The notes under the pieces were generated by a model. It did not search any database. It was not told where the DNA came from and saw nothing but the letters and a program-made list of their open reading frames with translations. A stretch of 64,000 nucleotides of DNA. It comes from Acidobacteriota bacterium (GTDB taxonomy: Bacteria > Acidobacteriota > Vicinamibacteria > Vicinamibacterales > UBA2999). The translations under genes were made by a program, and so were the position numbers. The first letter of the stretch is position 1, and every line of letters starts with the position of its first letter. Shown here one piece after another: positions 1 through 12,031 of this stretch. The stretch is taken from contig JAGNJW010000009.1 of NCBI GenBank assembly GCA_018000455.1, positions 101,508 through 165,507 on the forward strand. The letters run 5' to 3'.

Positions 1-2
1 CG

Positions 3-1517
3 GCACAAACGTCCTTCGTGATGACCGTGACCGCCGTTGACGACCCGCCGACCTTCGCGCCCGGCGTGCCCTCGGCCATCTCCACGATCGCCGATACGGC
101 CACCTCGTTCCCGGTCACCGTGAACGACGTCGACACGCCCGGGGCAGATCTCACGCTCACCGCCACCACCACGGCGGCAGCGCTGGTCGCCAACACCGGT
201 CTGGTCGTGACCCCGGTGTCGTCCACCGCCACGAGCCGTACTTTCACCGTGACCGTGACGCCCCGGCCCGGCGCAACCGGCGTCGGTGGACTCGCCCTTC
301 TCGGCCAAGACCAGACCGGCGCTGTCGGCCGCGCCGTGCAACTCACGGTCACCTCCACGCCGGCCGCACCAGACGCGCCAACGAGCCTGTCGATCGGCGT
401 CACGGCCACGACGCTGACGCTCACCTGGACATCGGCCACGACCGGCAGCACGCCCACGAGCTACACGGTGCACGTGGGTAACGCCCCTGGCGCAACGACG
501 ATTCCGGTGCAGACCACCACCGGCACGTCGTTCAGCATTCCCCTCACGACTGGTGGCACCTACTTCGCGCGCGTGCGGGCGGTGAACACGTATGGCACCA
601 GCGTGGCCTCGCCGGAGGCCTCGGTCACGGTCGCCACGCCGAATCCAAAACCGGGCGCGCCCACCGGCCTCACCGCGTCGTTTGTCGGTCGCACAATCAC
701 GATCGCGTGGAGCGCGCCGTCGACCGGCGATCCGGTGACGAGCTACTCGCTCGAGGTCGGCTCTGGGCCCGGACTCTCGAACGTCGTCGTGGTGCCCACG
801 GGTGCCGGCACGTCGTTCAGCGCCGCCGGGGTGCCCGATGGCACCTACTGGCTGCGCGTGCGGGGATCGAACGCGGCTGGCGCTGGGCTGCCCTCCGAGG
901 ACCTCGGCGTGGTCATCAGCTCGGCAGGCGGATGCGTCGGCCTGCCGTACGGGCCGGTGCTGCTGACGCCGGCGATTAGCGGCAGCCAGGTGTCGCTGTC
1001 GTGGGAGGCGCCGGGTGGACCCGTGGCGCCAGTGAGCTACGTGCTCTACGCCGGCTCCGCCCCCGGCCGGTCGGATCTGGCGGCGTTCGATCTGGCGTCG
1101 GCGGCAACGGCGTTCAGTGCGACCGCTCCGCCGGGCACCTACTTCCTGCGCGTGGCCGGACGAAGTGCCTGTGGCGTGGGCGCGATGTCGGCCGACGCCG
1201 TGGCGGCGATTGGCCCTGGTGCCGGCGGCGGCGGTGGCGTCGTGCCGGTGGCGCCTGACGGCGTCGCCGCGACGCTGAGCGGGCGCGTGATCTCGCTGTC
1301 GTGGAATTCGCCCACGACGGGCGCTGCGCCGACCAGCTACGTCGTGGACGTGGGCACGGCAACCGGCGCGTCGAACCTCGGCTCCTTCAACACCGGCACC
1401 ACGGCGACCACGGTGAGCGGGTCGGTGCCCGCCGGCCGCTACTTCATCCGCCTGCGGACGCGCGCCAACACGTTGCTCAGCGCGCCGTCGTCCGAAGTGG
1501 TCGTCGACGTGCCGTAG
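3..1517 (+). CDS. Secreted/surface fibronectin type III repeat protein, C-terminal part (5' end outside window)
   Basis: The reading frame is open from the window edge, so only the C-terminal ~505 residues are present. An Ig-like/cadherin-like segment comes first (about residues 1-110). Four fibronectin type III modules follow, at roughly 115-205, 210-305, 315-400 and 415-499. Each has the signature Trp in 'LTWTS/IAWSAP/LSWEAP/LSWNSP' and the closing 'GTYFxRVRAxN' strand. A Gly-rich linker (GPGAGGGGGVV) separates modules 3 and 4. There is no visible membrane anchor or LPXTG-type sorting signal at the C-terminus. Repeats of this kind usually serve as spacers or binding modules in exported enzymes, and the catalytic part, if any, is upstream and unseen. 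The same Fn3 style ends the protein at 44695-48231 and the remnant at 61277-61370. Confidence 0.85.
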   Translation, partial: AQTSFVMTVTAVDDPPTFAPGVPSAISTIADTATSFPVTVNDVDTPGADLTLTATTTAAALVANTGLVVTPVSSTATSRTFTVTVTPRPGATGVGGLALLGQDQTGAVGRAVQLTVTSTPAAPDAPTSLSIGVTATTLTLTWTSATTGSTPTSYTVHVGNAPGATTIPVQTTTGTSFSIPLTTGGTYFARVRAVNTYGTSVASPEASVTVATPNPKPGAPTGLTASFVGRTITIAWSAPSTGDPVTSYSLEVGSGPGLSNVVVVPTGAGTSFSAAGVPDGTYWLRVRGSNAAGAGLPSEDLGVVISSAGGCVGLPYGPVLLTPAISGSQVSLSWEAPGGPVAPVSYVLYAGSAPGRSDLAAFDLASAATAFSATAPPGTYFLRVAGRSACGVGAMSADAVAAIGPGAGGGGGVVPVAPDGVAATLSGRVISLSWNSPTTGAAPTSYVVDVGTATGASNLGSFNTGTTATTVSGSVPAGRYFIRLRTRANTLLSAPSSEVVVDVP

Positions 1518-1534
1518 CGGCGGGCAGCGCCGCG

Positions 1535-2263
1535 CTAGTTCGAGGCGCCCTTCACCGCGATCGCCACCAGCTCGATGTCACTGGCGCCGCGGTTGTGCAC
1601 CGTGTGCGAAGCTGCGCCGTCGATCCTCGCAAGATCGCCGGGACCATTCAGCGGATGCCACGACGCGCCGTCGACGGCCGCCGTGCCCGCGGTCTGCATG
1701 ACGATGACGATGGGGCCTGCATAGGACGCTACTGGGGCCGAGGCACCCGCCTTGATGGCCAGCCGTTCGGCGCGATACCACCGATTCTCGAGTTCGGGCG
1801 AAGCCGGCGGCTGGGCAGTCGCGTCGGCGCCGGTCGTCCTGTTGGCGATGCCAACCAGCCGGAAGAGTGAAATGCCGGTGTTGTTGACGCGGTGGGTGTA
1901 GGGTTTCTCCACGTAGGTCGTGACGCTGTTGACGCGGCCGGGCCGGTCCGGCAGAGGGGCCGCTGCCGGTGCTGCACCGCCGCCGCTCCACTCCCCGCCC
2001 CACTCCTGCGAACGCGTCTGCGAACGCGCGATCGGCACGTAGAGGATGGCGGTGTCGTGGGTGTGAAAGAGCGTCTGGTCGCCGGGTGGGATCTGGATGT
2101 CGAGGATGCGCATCGTCGGTGAGTCGTAGACGACGTGGTGCCGGGGCTCCTGATGCACCGGCACGCGCGTATCGGTCGCTTGCCGGCCCGCCCGTGCTGA
2201 CGGCAGGGCCAGGCCAGCAACCAGCACGATTGCCCCTGTCATCACGTGGCGCCCTGCACGCAT
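1535..2263 (-). CDS. Exported cupin-like protein
   Basis: This is a 242-residue protein with an N-terminal signal peptide (hydrophobic 'MTGAIVLVAGLALPSARA'). The ATG at 2263 is chosen over the in-frame GTG at 2284 because GGAGG sits about 6 nt upstream of it. The mature part contains a cupin-like HxH motif ('LFHTHDTAILYVPI') and a second half ('YAGPIVIVMQTAGTAAVDG' and 'ASHTVHNRGASDIELVAIAV') that reads like a degenerate second cupin barrel. Cupins bind a metal through such histidines, but no particular substrate can be assigned. It converges with the Fn3 gene (17 bp apart) and is divergent from the TPR gene at 2370, so it is probably monocistronic. Confidence 0.7.
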   Translation of the reverse strand: MRAGRHVMTGAIVLVAGLALPSARAGRQATDTRVPVHQEPRHHVVYDSPTMRILDIQIPPGDQTLFHTHDTAILYVPIARSQTRSQEWGGEWSGGGAAPAAAPLPDRPGRVNSVTTYVEKPYTHRVNNTGISLFRLVGIANRTTGADATAQPPASPELENRWYRAERLAIKAGASAPVASYAGPIVIVMQTAGTAAVDGASWHPLNGPGDLARIDGAASHTVHNRGASDIELVAIAVKGASN

Positions 2264-2369
2264 CCTGGACCTCCGGGTCAGCACAGCAGGGCGAAGGCTA
2301 TCAGAAAGCGTGCAGTCAGGGTCGTCTAACCCTGCAACGCACGGCCGACGGCCGTGCGAGGATGCGCTG

Positions 2370-4430
2370 ATGGCACGAACCTCATTGCTGATAGCTCTCT
2401 GTGCCGTCGCGGCCTTCGCCGCGCCGGCGGCGGCGCAGCGGCTCTGGGTGGAAGCAAAGGGCCCTCACTTCACGGTCGTCTCCGACGCCGGGGCCGGGCG
2501 CGCCCGGGACATCGTCTGGCAGTTCGAGCAGATCCGTGAGGCCATCACTCGCACGTTCCCATGGATCCGGTCCGCGTCGGCCCGGCCGGTGCTGGTGCTG
2601 GCGGCACGTAACGCAGCGTCGATGCGGTCGCTCGTGCCGGCGCTATGGGACGACGGCCGCGACGGATCGCGCTTCGTGAGCATGTCGAGCGTCGGCCGCG
2701 ACCGCAGCTACATCGTCGTCAGGGCCGATGTGCGCATCGAGGATCGCGAGGGCATCAGCCCCTATCAGTCCGCCTATTGGTCGTACAGCGCGCAAGCTCT
2801 CGGCGAGACCTCGCGAGCCCTGCCCGAGTGGCTGGTGCGGGGGCTGGCGGAGGTACTGAGCAACACGCTCGTGCGCGACAAGGAGATTCAGGTAGGGCGC
2901 ACGCTGCCAGAGAACCTGCGCCTTCTGCGCACGCGGCCGCGGCTCGCCCTGAAGGACGTCGTGGCGACCGCGCGGGCCGACATGGAGAACCGCGGCGGCG
3001 ACGCGTTGGGCACCTTCGACGCGCACGCCTGGGCGCTCGTGCACTTCCTCGTGTGGGCCGACAAGGGCGCCTACGCGCCGCTCCTCAGCACGTATGTGTC
3101 GGGCGTCCTGAACGGCGCCGATCCGGTCGCAAGCATTCCTTCGACGCTCGGCGACGTGTCGCGCTTCGAGTCGGCCTTCAACGTTTACGTGAACCGCGAC
3201 GTGTTCTTCTACGCGAGCTTCGCGACGGCGGCGAAGGTGACGCGCGAGGGCATCATCGTGCGCGACCTGCCGGCGGCCGAGACGACTGTGCTGCGGGCGC
3301 TGCTCCATGCCTCGATGAGTCGACCCGGCGACGCCCGCGCGGTGGCCGCCGAGGCTGGAAAGATCGGCCCCCCGGACGTGGCTGCGGAGGTGCTGGCGTT
3401 GCTGGCCGACGCGGCTGGCGACGAGAACGCTCTGAAGGACGCGCTCGAACGCGCCGTCGCTCAGCCCAGCGTCTCGTGGTACGTGCCGTACCGCCTGGCC
3501 ACGCTGCTGCCGGTAGACCGCGGCCGCACGTCGCTCGAGCGCATCGCGTCGCTGCTCCAGCAGGCCACGGTGGCCAATCCGAATGCCGACGGCGCCTGGG
3601 CCTATCTCGGCGAGGTGCTGGCCGAGCTCGGGCGTCCCGACGAGGCCGTCGCTGCCGCCGAGAGGGGCGTGGCGCTCATGCCATCCTCGAGTGCACACCG
3701 CCTGGCGCTCGCGCGCACGCTCCAGCGCCTCGATCGCCGTCCCGAGGGCCTCAAGGCCGCCGGCATCGGCCGCGCCCTGGCCAAGAGCGGCGACGAGATC
3801 GCCGCCGCCCATCGCGTGCTCGCCGAGCTGGCAGCCGCTGAGAACGCCGGGACCGTCGAGGCCGGTGGTTCAGACACGCCGGCCAACCCCAGCGCAGGAG
3901 CGGCCGAGCCGGCCGTAGTCGAGCCTCGATCTGCGATCGACTCCCCGGCGCCGGACCCGGGCATCGCGGGGCTCATCAACGAGTGCTACCAGGACCCGGC
4001 CGCCTGCCCACGCGTCCTGCCGGCCGTGGTCGACGACTGCAAGGGCAGCCGCACGCCCACGAGCACGGCGGCCTGCCGGGAGGCCGGCTATATTCACGAC
4101 GCCGGTATTGGCGTGCCGGCGCGTCCCGCGCTCGCTGCCGACTTCTACCTGCTCGGCTGCAATCGTCGGGACGAGTTGTCGTGCGTGCGCCTGGCGACGC
4201 TGAGGTCGCTCGGCCGCGGGGTGCCGCGCGACGACGCTGCGGCACGGGCGGTACTCGAGCCGGCCTGCGCCCGCGGCACCGGCGAGGCGTGCTATCGGCT
4301 CGGCTTGCACCTGGCGGCTACGGGCGTGGCGGCCGACCGTGCCGAAGCGCGCGAGATCCTGACGGCGAGCTGCCAGGCCGACTTCCAGGAATCGTGCGAG
4401 GCGCTCAAGAAACTCCCGCCCGTGCGCTGA
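2370..4430 (+). CDS. Exported TPR / Sel1-repeat protein with degenerate peptidase-like domain
   Basis: The protein has 686 residues from the ATG at 2370. That start gives a clean signal peptide (MARTSLLIALCAVAAFAAPAAAQ), whereas the open frame back to 2310 has no such feature. Residues about 25-290 resemble the DUF1570/peptidase-MA-like fold: 'LWVEAKGPHFTVVSD' at the start, then 'LPEWLVRGLAEVLSN', which corresponds to the 'PxWLxEGLAEYF' segment of gluzincins. The HExxH zinc motif expected before it is absent, the equivalent stretch reading 'SYSAQALGETSRA'. A TPR-type helical region (about 340-500) and a linker rich in Ala and Pro follow. Cys-containing Sel1-like repeats, 'DELSCVRLATLRSLGRGV' and 'GEACYRLGLHLAATGV', end the protein. 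A periplasmic scaffold role is inference. Confidence 0.7.
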   Translation: MARTSLLIALCAVAAFAAPAAAQRLWVEAKGPHFTVVSDAGAGRARDIVWQFEQIREAITRTFPWIRSASARPVLVLAARNAASMRSLVPALWDDGRDGSRFVSMSSVGRDRSYIVVRADVRIEDREGISPYQSAYWSYSAQALGETSRALPEWLVRGLAEVLSNTLVRDKEIQVGRTLPENLRLLRTRPRLALKDVVATARADMENRGGDALGTFDAHAWALVHFLVWADKGAYAPLLSTYVSGVLNGADPVASIPSTLGDVSRFESAFNVYVNRDVFFYASFATAAKVTREGIIVRDLPAAETTVLRALLHASMSRPGDARAVAAEAGKIGPPDVAAEVLALLADAAGDENALKDALERAVAQPSVSWYVPYRLATLLPVDRGRTSLERIASLLQQATVANPNADGAWAYLGEVLAELGRPDEAVAAAERGVALMPSSSAHRLALARTLQRLDRRPEGLKAAGIGRALAKSGDEIAAAHRVLAELAAAENAGTVEAGGSDTPANPSAGAAEPAVVEPRSAIDSPAPDPGIAGLINECYQDPAACPRVLPAVVDDCKGSRTPTSTAACREAGYIHDAGIGVPARPALAADFYLLGCNRRDELSCVRLATLRSLGRGVPRDDAAARAVLEPACARGTGEACYRLGLHLAATGVAADRAEAREILTASCQADFQESCEALKKLPPVR

Positions 4431-4437
4431 GGCCGCG

Positions 4438-4911
4438 CTAACCCCGACGCGCCCGCTCCAGGATGGTGGTGGTCGAGTAGCCGGGCGCCAGCGCAATGCG
4501 CACGACGCGGCCGCCCCGGGCCTCGACAACATCACGGCCCACGATGGCGTCGGCCGCCCAGTCCGCACCCTTGACCAGCACGTCTGGCTGAACGGCGGTC
4601 ACGGTCTCGAGGGGCGTATCGTCGTCGAAGAGGACGACCGCATCCACCACGGCGAGCGCACCGAGCAGCTCGGCACGCTCGTGTTCCGGCGCGATCGGCC
4701 GGTCGGCGCCCTTGCCTTGGGCGCGGACGGAGCGATCGGAATTGACGGCCACGATGAGCGCATCGCCCTGTGCTCTGGCTTCCGTCAGGTAGCGCGTGTG
4801 CCCGGGGTGCAGCACATCGAAGACCCCGTTGGTGAAGACGACGACGCGTCCGGCGGCACGGTGACCGGCCGCCCACGCGGCGGCGGCGGCGCGGCCAGTC
4901 AGCAGCGGCAT
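4438..4911 (-). CDS. rfaE2: D-glycero-beta-D-manno-heptose 1-phosphate adenylyltransferase (RfaE2/HldE C-terminal type)
   Basis: This 157-residue protein belongs to the nucleotidyltransferase (cytidylyltransferase-like) family. The N-terminal '[18 protein letters not shown]' contains the HxGH nucleotide-binding motif, followed by '[18 protein letters not shown]', the family's substrate loop. In E. coli this activity is the C-terminal half of HldE. Here it is a stand-alone protein without the RfaE1 kinase half, a common split arrangement. The product, ADP-heptose, feeds LPS inner-core synthesis. It is the last gene of a leftward unit, separated by 2 bp from wzt. The pairing with a polysaccharide exporter fits an envelope-polysaccharide role. 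Confidence 0.85.
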   Translation of the reverse strand: MPLLTGRAAAAAWAAGHRAAGRVVVFTNGVFDVLHPGHTRYLTEARAQGDALIVAVNSDRSVRAQGKGADRPIAPEHERAELLGALAVVDAVVLFDDDTPLETVTAVQPDVLVKGADWAADAIVGRDVVEARGGRVVRIALAPGYSTTTILERARRG

Positions 4912-4913
4912 CG

Positions 4914-6293
4914 CTACGCCGTCTCGTCGTCGGCGCCGCGCTTGAACCCGGAGCCCGGGGCGCGGAACGTGACGTCGCCGGTGACTTCCCAGCGGTGCGG
5001 CGGCCGATAGATGCCGACGTCCTTGCGGCGGTCTTTCACGCGGATGGTGTAGAGCTGCCGGTGGTAGTCGTAGGGGTACCCATCGAGCTTGTGGGCCGCG
5101 ACGTCGAACTTGTAGGTGCCCTCGACCAGGTCCAGACGGTCGACGACGAACCGCACCTCGCCTTCACCGCTGATGCGATCCGGTTCGAGCTCGTCGATGT
5201 TGGTGTTGGTGCCGTAGCAGCACACGCCGTCGCCGTTGAAGATGCCGAGGCCGAACACGAAGTCGCGCGTCGGCTCGTGGGCCCGGAACTGGATGCGCAC
5301 GGTGAGCGAGTCACCGGTATGGAAGACGTGCGCCGCCGTACCGGCGGCATCGTCGATGGTGACGGCGGTCACTTCCACCTCGCGGGTGCCCCAGCGGCCC
5401 TCGGTGGCCTTGAACATGTCGGCCGGCGCTTCGGCCGTCTCGACAGGATTGTGCGGCTGCCCGGCCGTCGCCGGCGCCGTGTCGGAGTCGGCCTGGGCCG
5501 CCGCCACGCGCACCGCTTCTTCCTTGGCCAGTTGCCGCTCTTCCGACTTCTCGACGTCGACGATATAGCCGGTGACCACGAGCTTCGGATCGCCTTCGCC
5601 GCGGGTCTTGCCCCGATCGAGCCACAGGGCCTGATCGCAGAACTTCTCGACCAGGTCGAGCGAGTGCGTCACGAGCAGGATCGTCCGGTTCTTGCGGCGG
5701 AACTCGGCGAACTTGTCGAGGCACTTGACCGTGAAGCCTTGATCGCCCACCGCCAGCACTTCGTCGACGAGCAGCACGTCGGGGTCGACGTGAATCGCCA
5801 CGGCGAAGCCGAGCCGCATGTACATGCCCGAGGAGTAGGTCTTGACGGGCGCGTCGATGAAGTCTTTCAGCTCGGCAAACTCGACGATCTCGTCGAAGCG
5901 CTTCTGAATCTCCTTCTTCGACAGGCCGAGCATGATGCCGTTGATGAAGACGTTCTCGCGGCCGGAGATCTCGGGATGGAAGCCGGCGCCCAGTTCGATG
6001 AGCGCCGAGATGCGGCCGTCGACCACGACGCTGCCGGTCGTGGGCCGCGTGATGCCGGCCACACACTTGAGCAGGGTGCTCTTGCCGGAACCGTTCCGGC
6101 CGACGACGCCGTAGGTGCAACCCTTCGGCACGGTGAACGACACGCCGCGCAGCGCCTCGAACGTCTCGTCGGGCTGGAGCTCGCTCACCAGACTGCCCGA
6201 CAGCAGCGCCGACTTCAGCGTGGCGAACTGCTTCTTCCGCGCGTACTTGCGGTAGACCTTGGTGACGTTGACGGCTTCGATGGCGTTGGTCAT
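4914..6293 (-). CDS. wzt: Polysaccharide ABC exporter ATP-binding protein (Wzt-type, with C-terminal glycan-binding domain)
   Basis: The protein has 459 residues from the ATG at 6293. An upstream extension in frame to 6422 would overlap wzm and has no homology-like sequence. The nucleotide-binding domain covers about residues 1-245: Walker A '[13 protein letters not shown]', the '[12 protein letters not shown]' signature and Walker B '[12 protein letters not shown]'. These are typical of the Wzt/TagH/KpsT polysaccharide subfamily. After a linker rich in Glu and Ala (about 265-320), the C-terminal ~140 residues form the Wzt C-terminal-like beta-sandwich ('[27 protein letters not shown]'). In O-antigen systems that domain recognises the modified end of the glycan chain. 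It follows wzm by 7 bp. Confidence 0.92.
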   Translation of the reverse strand: MTNAIEAVNVTKVYRKYARKKQFATLKSALLSGSLVSELQPDETFEALRGVSFTVPKGCTYGVVGRNGSGKSTLLKCVAGITRPTTGSVVVDGRISALIELGAGFHPEISGRENVFINGIMLGLSKKEIQKRFDEIVEFAELKDFIDAPVKTYSSGMYMRLGFAVAIHVDPDVLLVDEVLAVGDQGFTVKCLDKFAEFRRKNRTILLVTHSLDLVEKFCDQALWLDRGKTRGEGDPKLVVTGYIVDVEKSEERQLAKEEAVRVAAAQADSDTAPATAGQPHNPVETAEAPADMFKATEGRWGTREVEVTAVTIDDAAGTAAHVFHTGDSLTVRIQFRAHEPTRDFVFGLGIFNGDGVCCYGTNTNIDELEPDRISGEGEVRFVVDRLDLVEGTYKFDVAAHKLDGYPYDYHRQLYTIRVKDRRKDVGIYRPPHRWEVTGDVTFRAPGSGFKRGADDETA

Positions 6294-6300
6294 CGCGGCC

Positions 6301-7095
6301 CTACACTTCCTCCGCGAACGAGTCGCGGAGCCGGTCGAACACGAAGTAGCCGGCCAGGAATACCAAGATCGAACCGGCTCCGAGCGCCAGTAGCCACTTC
6401 CAGTGGCCGTGCGGGCCGACATGGAACAGCACCTCCTGATACGAGATCATCAGGTGCGTCATGGGATTCATGTTCATGACCCAGCGGAAGTTCTCGGGCG
6501 CCATCTGCATCGAGTAGATGATCGGCGTCGAGAAGAACCACAGGGTGAGCAGGTTCGCCAGGATGTCTTTGATATCGCGGAAGTGCACGGTCAACGCCGC
6601 CAGCAGGAGCGCGATGCCGGTCGTGAACAAGAACTGCACCGCGATGATGACCGGAAACCACAGCAGCTCGAGCGGATCGAGCGGCCGCTGGTAGTAGACG
6701 AGCAGCATCGCCAGAATCGGCAGGCCGAGGACGAAGTGCGCCAGGTTCGCCAGCACCGCCACGATCGGCAGCACCTCGGCCGGGAACAGCACTTTCTTGA
6801 TGAGATTACCGCCCGAGATGAGCACGTTCGCCGATTCGCTGAGCGACGAGCTGAACCACGTCCACGGCAGAATGCCGCAGAAGAAGAACAGGCCGTAGGG
6901 CTGGACGTCGGCTGGATGCGCGCCCGGCATGATCACGGTGAACACGAACGTGTACACCACCATCAGGAGCAACGGGTTGATGAACGACCAGAAGAAGCCG
7001 AGCACCGAGCCGCGGTAGCGCGCCTTGAGATCGCGGGCGACCAGTGTCTGGATGAGACCGCGGTACTTCGGCAGCGAGAGGAGGTTGGCGAACAT
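6301..7095 (-). CDS. wzm: Polysaccharide ABC exporter permease (Wzm-type, ABC-2)
   Basis: This 264-residue membrane protein has about six hydrophobic segments. It carries the family N-terminus 'LIQTLVARDLKARYRGSVLGFFWSFINPLLLMVVYTFVF', split here into 'ARDLKARYRGSVLGFFW' followed by the first membrane helix. That start is characteristic of ABC-2 permeases that export O-antigen, teichoic acid or capsule. It would form the inner-membrane channel with the adjacent Wzt. No glycosyltransferase genes are in the window, so the exported glycan is presumably assembled by a cluster elsewhere. Confidence 0.92.
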   Translation of the reverse strand: MFANLLSLPKYRGLIQTLVARDLKARYRGSVLGFFWSFINPLLLMVVYTFVFTVIMPGAHPADVQPYGLFFFCGILPWTWFSSSLSESANVLISGGNLIKKVLFPAEVLPIVAVLANLAHFVLGLPILAMLLVYYQRPLDPLELLWFPVIIAVQFLFTTGIALLLAALTVHFRDIKDILANLLTLWFFSTPIIYSMQMAPENFRWVMNMNPMTHLMISYQEVLFHVGPHGHWKWLLALGAGSILVFLAGYFVFDRLRDSFAEEV

Positions 7096-7120
7096 GGGCC
7101 TGGCTAGTGTGCCACGGCCC

Positions 7121-7534
7121 TTACATGCCGCGTCGCGACTCGGCCTGCAGCTGTTGAAGGGTCTTGAGCAGCGACACCCGTGCGCGTTCGAAGTCCATCT
7201 CGTGCGCGGTCGGGCCCATCATCTCTTCGGCCCGTCGCATCCCGGCTTCGGCGCGGGCCTCGTCGAGGTCACCGGCGCGTTCGGCCACCTGGGCGATCAC
7301 CGTGACCCTGGTGGGCAGCACCTCCACGAAACCCACCGACACCGCCAGGTAGTGTTTCTCGGCGCCGGTGCGGTACCACATCTGGCCTGTGCGCAGCGCC
7401 GTGAAGAACGGCGTGTGGCCCGGCAGCACGCCGAAGTCGCCTTCCGACCCCGGAAGCGACACCTCGTCGACGTCGTGGGCGGACGACTGGTCTGGCGTGA
7501 CGATGGTGAGCGTGATCGAGGTGGGAAGGGCCAT
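7121..7534 (-). CDS. atpC: ATP synthase F1 subunit epsilon
   Basis: This 137-residue protein has the standard epsilon layout. An N-terminal beta-sandwich ('LTIVTPDQSSAHDVDEVSLPGSEGDFGVLPGHTPF') is followed by a C-terminal helical hairpin (about 85-135). The 'GxLPGHTPF' segment is a family hallmark. Epsilon is part of the central stalk and can inhibit ATP hydrolysis. It is the last gene of the atp unit, 2 bp after the atpD stop, and ends 25 bp before the wzm start, so readthrough into wzm/wzt is possible. Confidence 0.95.
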   Translation of the reverse strand: MALPTSITLTIVTPDQSSAHDVDEVSLPGSEGDFGVLPGHTPFFTALRTGQMWYRTGAEKHYLAVSVGFVEVLPTRVTVIAQVAERAGDLDEARAEAGMRRAEEMMGPTAHEMDFERARVSLLKTLQQLQAESRRGM

Positions 7535-7536
7535 GG

Positions 7537-8979
<1,443 letters not shown>

Positions 8980-9018
8980 TTAAACCTAGCCGCGAGCCGC
9001 TAGACCCTGGCCGCTGTT

Positions 9019-9903
9019 CTACGTGGCCTGCGCGCCTGCGACGATCTCGATGATCTCGCGGGTGATGGCGGCCTGCCGCACCTTGTTCATGTAGAGCGTG
9101 AGCCGATCCACCATTTCCTTGGCGTTACGGGTGGCGGCATCCATGGCCGTCATGCGGGCGGCGTGCTCGGCCGCCGACGATTCGAGCAGTGCCCGGTTGA
9201 CCTGCACGGCCACGTGGAACGGCAGCAGCGTGTCGAGCAACTCGGCCGGCGATGGTTCGAACAGGTAGTCCGCGCCCAACACGTCGGGGCCCGTCGTCGC
9301 ACCGCCGGGGGGCGGCAGCTTCGGAATCGGGAGCAGGCGTTCGAGAACCACGCGCTGCGAGATCACGGAGCGGAACTCGTTGTAGACCAGGTAGACCGAG
9401 CTGACGTCCGGACCGAGGAACTCCTTGATGCAGGTGTTCGCGATGGCCTGCGCGTGCGCCCACTTCACGTTCTGGAACAGCCCGACTTCCTCGTACTTCA
9501 CGTCGAAGCCGCGGCGGTTGAAGAAGTCGCGGCCCTTGCGGCCGACCAGCGCCAGCGCCACCTCGCGACCGGGTTCGCCCGGGTGGTCGGCAATGTGCTG
9601 GGCGGTGGCCTTGATGACGTTGGTGTTGAAGCTGCCGCACAGGCCGCGGTCGGCGCTGATGACGACCAGCAGCGTGCGCGCGACGAGGGGATCGTCCTTG
9701 AGCAACGGATGCGAGGAGGCGTCGACCCGCGTGGCCAGGCTGTTGAAAACGCGCAGCATCTCCTGCGCGTAGGGCCGGCTGCGCACGATGCGCTCCTGCG
9801 CCCGCCGCAGCTTCGACGAGCTGACCATCTTCATGGCCTTCGTGATCTGCTGCGTCGACTTGGTGGCGCGGACACGACGCCGGATGTCGATCAGGGACGG
9901 CAT
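9019..9903 (-). CDS. atpG: ATP synthase F1 subunit gamma
   Basis: The 294-residue protein starts 'MPSLIDIRRRVRATKSTQQITKAMKMV', quoted here only in part: 'DIRRRVRATKSTQQITKAM' is the N-terminal stalk helix. 'LLVVISADRGLCGSFNTN' is the Rossmann-core signature. The C-terminal helix 'MDAATRNAKEMVDRLTLYMN' completes the coiled-coil rotor. Its ATG directly abuts the atpA stop (no intervening base), indicating tight translational coupling. Confidence 0.97.
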   Translation of the reverse strand: MPSLIDIRRRVRATKSTQQITKAMKMVSSSKLRRAQERIVRSRPYAQEMLRVFNSLATRVDASSHPLLKDDPLVARTLLVVISADRGLCGSFNTNVIKATAQHIADHPGEPGREVALALVGRKGRDFFNRRGFDVKYEEVGLFQNVKWAHAQAIANTCIKEFLGPDVSSVYLVYNEFRSVISQRVVLERLLPIPKLPPPGGATTGPDVLGADYLFEPSPAELLDTLLPFHVAVQVNRALLESSAAEHAARMTAMDAATRNAKEMVDRLTLYMNKVRQAAITREIIEIVAGAQAT

Positions 9904-11430
<1,527 letters not shown>

Positions 11431-11487
11431 GCTTCGCTCGTCAGCGGCCAGCAACTCGTGGCTGGCGGCTAGAAAACTGTCTCGGGC

Positions 11488-12027
11488 TTATCCCACCAAC
11501 TGCTTGCGCAGCCTGTTGAGCTGCGACTTGACGGTGCCGTCGTAGACGGTGCTGCCCACTTTCGCGAGCACACCCCCGATGAGATCCGGATCGACGACCG
11601 CCTCGACCGCGACGTTCATGCCGGTGACGGCGCCGAGCTCGGTTTCGATGGCCTTGACCTCTTCGGGGGTCAGGGCCACGGCCGAACGGAGTTCGGCCCG
11701 CACTATCTTCCGGCGATCGAGCAGGCGCTCGCGAAACACGGTGACGAGGTCGTCCATCATGCCGAGGCGGTCGCGGTCGGCGAGCAGCTGCAGCATCCGG
11801 ACGCCTGTCGGCGCCATGCCGATGCGTTCTGACACCGCAGTCACGATGCCGCGCTTGCCGCTGGCCGGCACCGACGGCGTGAGCAGCGCCTGGCGCAGCT
11901 CGCTGCTCGCGTGGAGCAGATCGAGGAAGGTCGTCAGGTCGCGTTCGAGCTTGCCGGCGTCGGCGTCGTTCGACGTGACGTCGAGCAGCGCCTTGGCGTA
12001 GCGGGTGGCGGAGGTGCGGGACGACAT
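11488..12027 (-). CDS. atpH: ATP synthase F1 subunit delta
   Basis: The protein has 179 residues. The N-terminal helical domain begins 'SSRTSATRYAKALLDVTS' and the C-terminal part includes 'GVLAKVGSTVYDGTVKSQLNRLRKQL', represented by the conserved 'DGTVKSQLNRL'. Delta (OSCP equivalent) connects the b-dimer to the alpha3beta3 head. It starts 4 bp after the upstream b-subunit gene ends. Confidence 0.95.
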   Translation of the reverse strand: MSSRTSATRYAKALLDVTSNDADAGKLERDLTTFLDLLHASSELRQALLTPSVPASGKRGIVTAVSERIGMAPTGVRMLQLLADRDRLGMMDDLVTVFRERLLDRRKIVRAELRSAVALTPEEVKAIETELGAVTGMNVAVEAVVDPDLIGGVLAKVGSTVYDGTVKSQLNRLRKQLVG

Positions 12028-12031
12028 GGGT

